In this document: positions 4,379 through 5,136 of the stretch, piece by piece | How the letters are laid out: each line of letters begins with the position of its first letter | Numbering within the stretch: the first letter of the stretch is position 1 | Source of the DNA: Flavobacterium psychrophilum | GTDB lineage: Bacteria > Bacteroidota > Bacteroidia > Flavobacteriales > Flavobacteriaceae | NCBI GenBank assembly: GCA_945874225.1 | Contig: CAMCFT010000051.1 | Coordinates: 1-5,136 of the forward strand | Reading direction: 5' to 3' | Length of the DNA stretch: 5,136 nt | The notes under the pieces: generated by a model | The model's input: only the letters and a program-made list of their open reading frames with translations | What the model was told of the DNA's origin: nothing | Database searches by the model: none | Translations under genes and position numbers: made by a program

Positions 4379-4438
4379 AATACTATTTATTTTGCAAATC
4401 TGATTAATTCATTCCAACTTTAAATCCTACATTTTTTT

Positions 4439-4960
4439 ATGCCTAAAATCAAGAAAGCAACAATTTCGGACCTTGAATCCATTCAAGAAATCAGCAAGCA
4501 AACTTTTATAGAAACTTTTGCGGATGTAAACACTCCTGAAAATATGGAGAATTATGTCCAGGAAAATTTTAATTCAGTGCAAGTAGCTTCAGAAATAAAC
4601 AATCCTGAATCAGCATTTTATCTTGCCACTTTGGACAAGGAAATCATTGGATACTTAAAACTTAATTTTGGTGATGCACAAACCGAAATATTCAACAAAC
4701 AAGCAATAGAAATCCATCGAATTTATGTTTTGAAAGCATTTCTTGGAAAAAAAACAGGACAGTTATTACTAGATGAAGCTATAAAAATCGCAAACAACAA
4801 TGGAATTAATTACCTTTGGTTAGGTGTTTGGGAAGAAAATCACCGAGCACTTCAATTTTATTCCAAAAATGGTTTTGTCGAATTTGACAAACATATTTTC
4901 ACCTTGGGAAACGACATACAAACTGACTTGCTGATGCAACTCGAAATAAATAATAAATAA
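4439..4960 (+). CDS. GNAT-family N-acetyltransferase, PaiA-like
   Basis: The 173 residues align by eye along their whole length with Bacillus PaiA, a spermidine/spermine N-acetyltransferase. Matching blocks are QTFIETFADVNTPENMENYV (21-40), the strand YLATLDKEIIGYLKLNFGDAQTE (61-83), EIHRIYVLKAF (91-101), and WLGVWEENHRALQFYSKNGF (127-146). The last is the GNAT motif B region, with Y141 in the usual position for the general acid. Motif A, normally Q/R-x-x-G-x-G/A, reads LGKKTG at 102-107. Its second glycine is kept while the first is replaced by lysine, so acetyl-CoA phosphate binding may rely on backbone and lysine contacts. It is cytoplasmic. The substrate (polyamine or other amine) is not certain. 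ATG 4439 has a T-rich upstream and no Shine-Dalgarno. The insertion sequence ends about 60 bases upstream and may have altered its promoter. Confidence 0.88.
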   Translation: MPKIKKATISDLESIQEISKQTFIETFADVNTPENMENYVQENFNSVQVASEINNPESAFYLATLDKEIIGYLKLNFGDAQTEIFNKQAIEIHRIYVLKAFLGKKTGQLLLDEAIKIANNNGINYLWLGVWEENHRALQFYSKNGFVEFDKHIFTLGNDIQTDLLMQLEINNK

Positions 4961-5016
4961 CCCGTTGGGTGCAATTAATAAAATACACAATTATTAACGA
5001 AATATAAAAATTTTAA

Positions 5017-5115
5017 CACATAGAGTCATAGTAAAAAGAGTTTGATAGACCAATTGCTTCGCCTGTTCGCTATCGCTCGGGTCTTGGGTTCACATAGCTA
5101 TGATTCACTATCAAA
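5017..5115. repeat. Imperfect inverted repeat with CACATAG motifs, near window end
   Basis: CACATAG occurs at 5017-5023 and again at 5091-5097. GAGTCATAG (5023-5031) pairs with CTATGATTC (5098-5106, one G-T), and TTTGATAG (5041-5048) pairs exactly with CTATCAAA (5108-5115). AGACC (5047-5051) can also pair with GGTCT (5080-5084), and CATAGCTATG (5093-5102) is a palindrome. The pairings partly compete, so one fold cannot be fixed. The GC-richer core (GCTTCGCCTGTTCGCTATCGC) resembles interspersed repeats of Bacteroidota. No gene is visible from 4961 to 5136; a 4-bp hairpin ACCC-GTT-GGGT (4960-4970) follows the acetyltransferase stop. Confidence 0.4.
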
Positions 5116-5136
5116 AAGTGAAACGTCTTAAAAAAA

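Noticed and set aside
4388..4394. TATTTTG upstream of the acetyltransferase as a -7 box
   Set aside because: It is one base short of the TAnnTTTG spacing and no TTG lies at the -33 distance, so it is too weak to annotate.
4964..4970. GTTGGGT matches the integron core consensus GTTRRRY
   Set aside because: Such a degenerate 7-mer is expected several times by chance in 5 kb, and no paired inverse core or cassette gene follows before the window ends.

Overview
The window is AT-rich and looks like chromosomal DNA from a Bacteroidota bacterium, most likely the Flavobacterium group. Start codons lack clear Shine-Dalgarno sequences, TAnnTTTG-type -7 boxes occur upstream of two genes, and the YaaA, DHA2-exporter, GNAT and IS200-type proteins have a flavobacterial flavour. 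This is inferred from sequence style and recalled families, not from a search.

Layout. (1) 1-735: the tail of an unidentified upstream gene, a strong hairpin, then a membrane-anchored 129-aa protein whose outer domain resembles type II secretion pseudopilin GspG. This gene is bracketed by two related GTTA-containing junction sequences, and the downstream one ends a structured ~140-bp repeat. The arrangement resembles a mobile gene cassette with an attC-like site. (2) 736-1409: no convincing gene, but a dense cluster of small hairpins. It includes a perfect 27-bp inverted repeat (789-815/921-947) and a perfect 23-bp one (1075-1097/1143-1165), in the style of REP/BIME elements. (3) 1410-2656: a decayed REP-associated tyrosine transposase (RAYT). 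It is frameshifted near 1446-1450, cut off after its HUH motif, and joined in frame to the C-terminal half (eight membrane segments) of a DHA2/EmrB-type drug exporter. The exporter's first ~200 residues are absent. (4) 2660-2699: a hairpin built on a heptamer repeat, between two convergent genes. (5) 2705-3463, minus strand: an intact yaaA peroxide-stress gene with a candidate promoter. (6) 3464-3760: intergenic DNA with two AT-rich palindromes and a short minus-strand open frame that may be a gene remnant. (7) 3761-4378: a compact, apparently complete IS200/IS605-type insertion sequence with an intact HUH/Y1 transposase and paired hairpins at both ends, forming a 35-bp and a 16-bp inverted repeat. 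(8) 4439-4960: an intact PaiA-like GNAT acetyltransferase. (9) 4961-5136: a further imperfect inverted repeat running towards the window edge.

The genes do not form one pathway or operon. The common theme is single-strand-DNA mobility: two different Y1/HUH transposases, one dead and one apparently intact, lie about 2.4 kb apart, each beside its own class of hairpins, and a cassette-like gene sits upstream. The most notable points are the RAYT-exporter chimera, the RAYT-adjacent hairpin family with a shared GTGC/GTAC clamp, and the orphan pseudopilin-like gene in a cassette-like setting. Nothing here is proven to be a new functional system.
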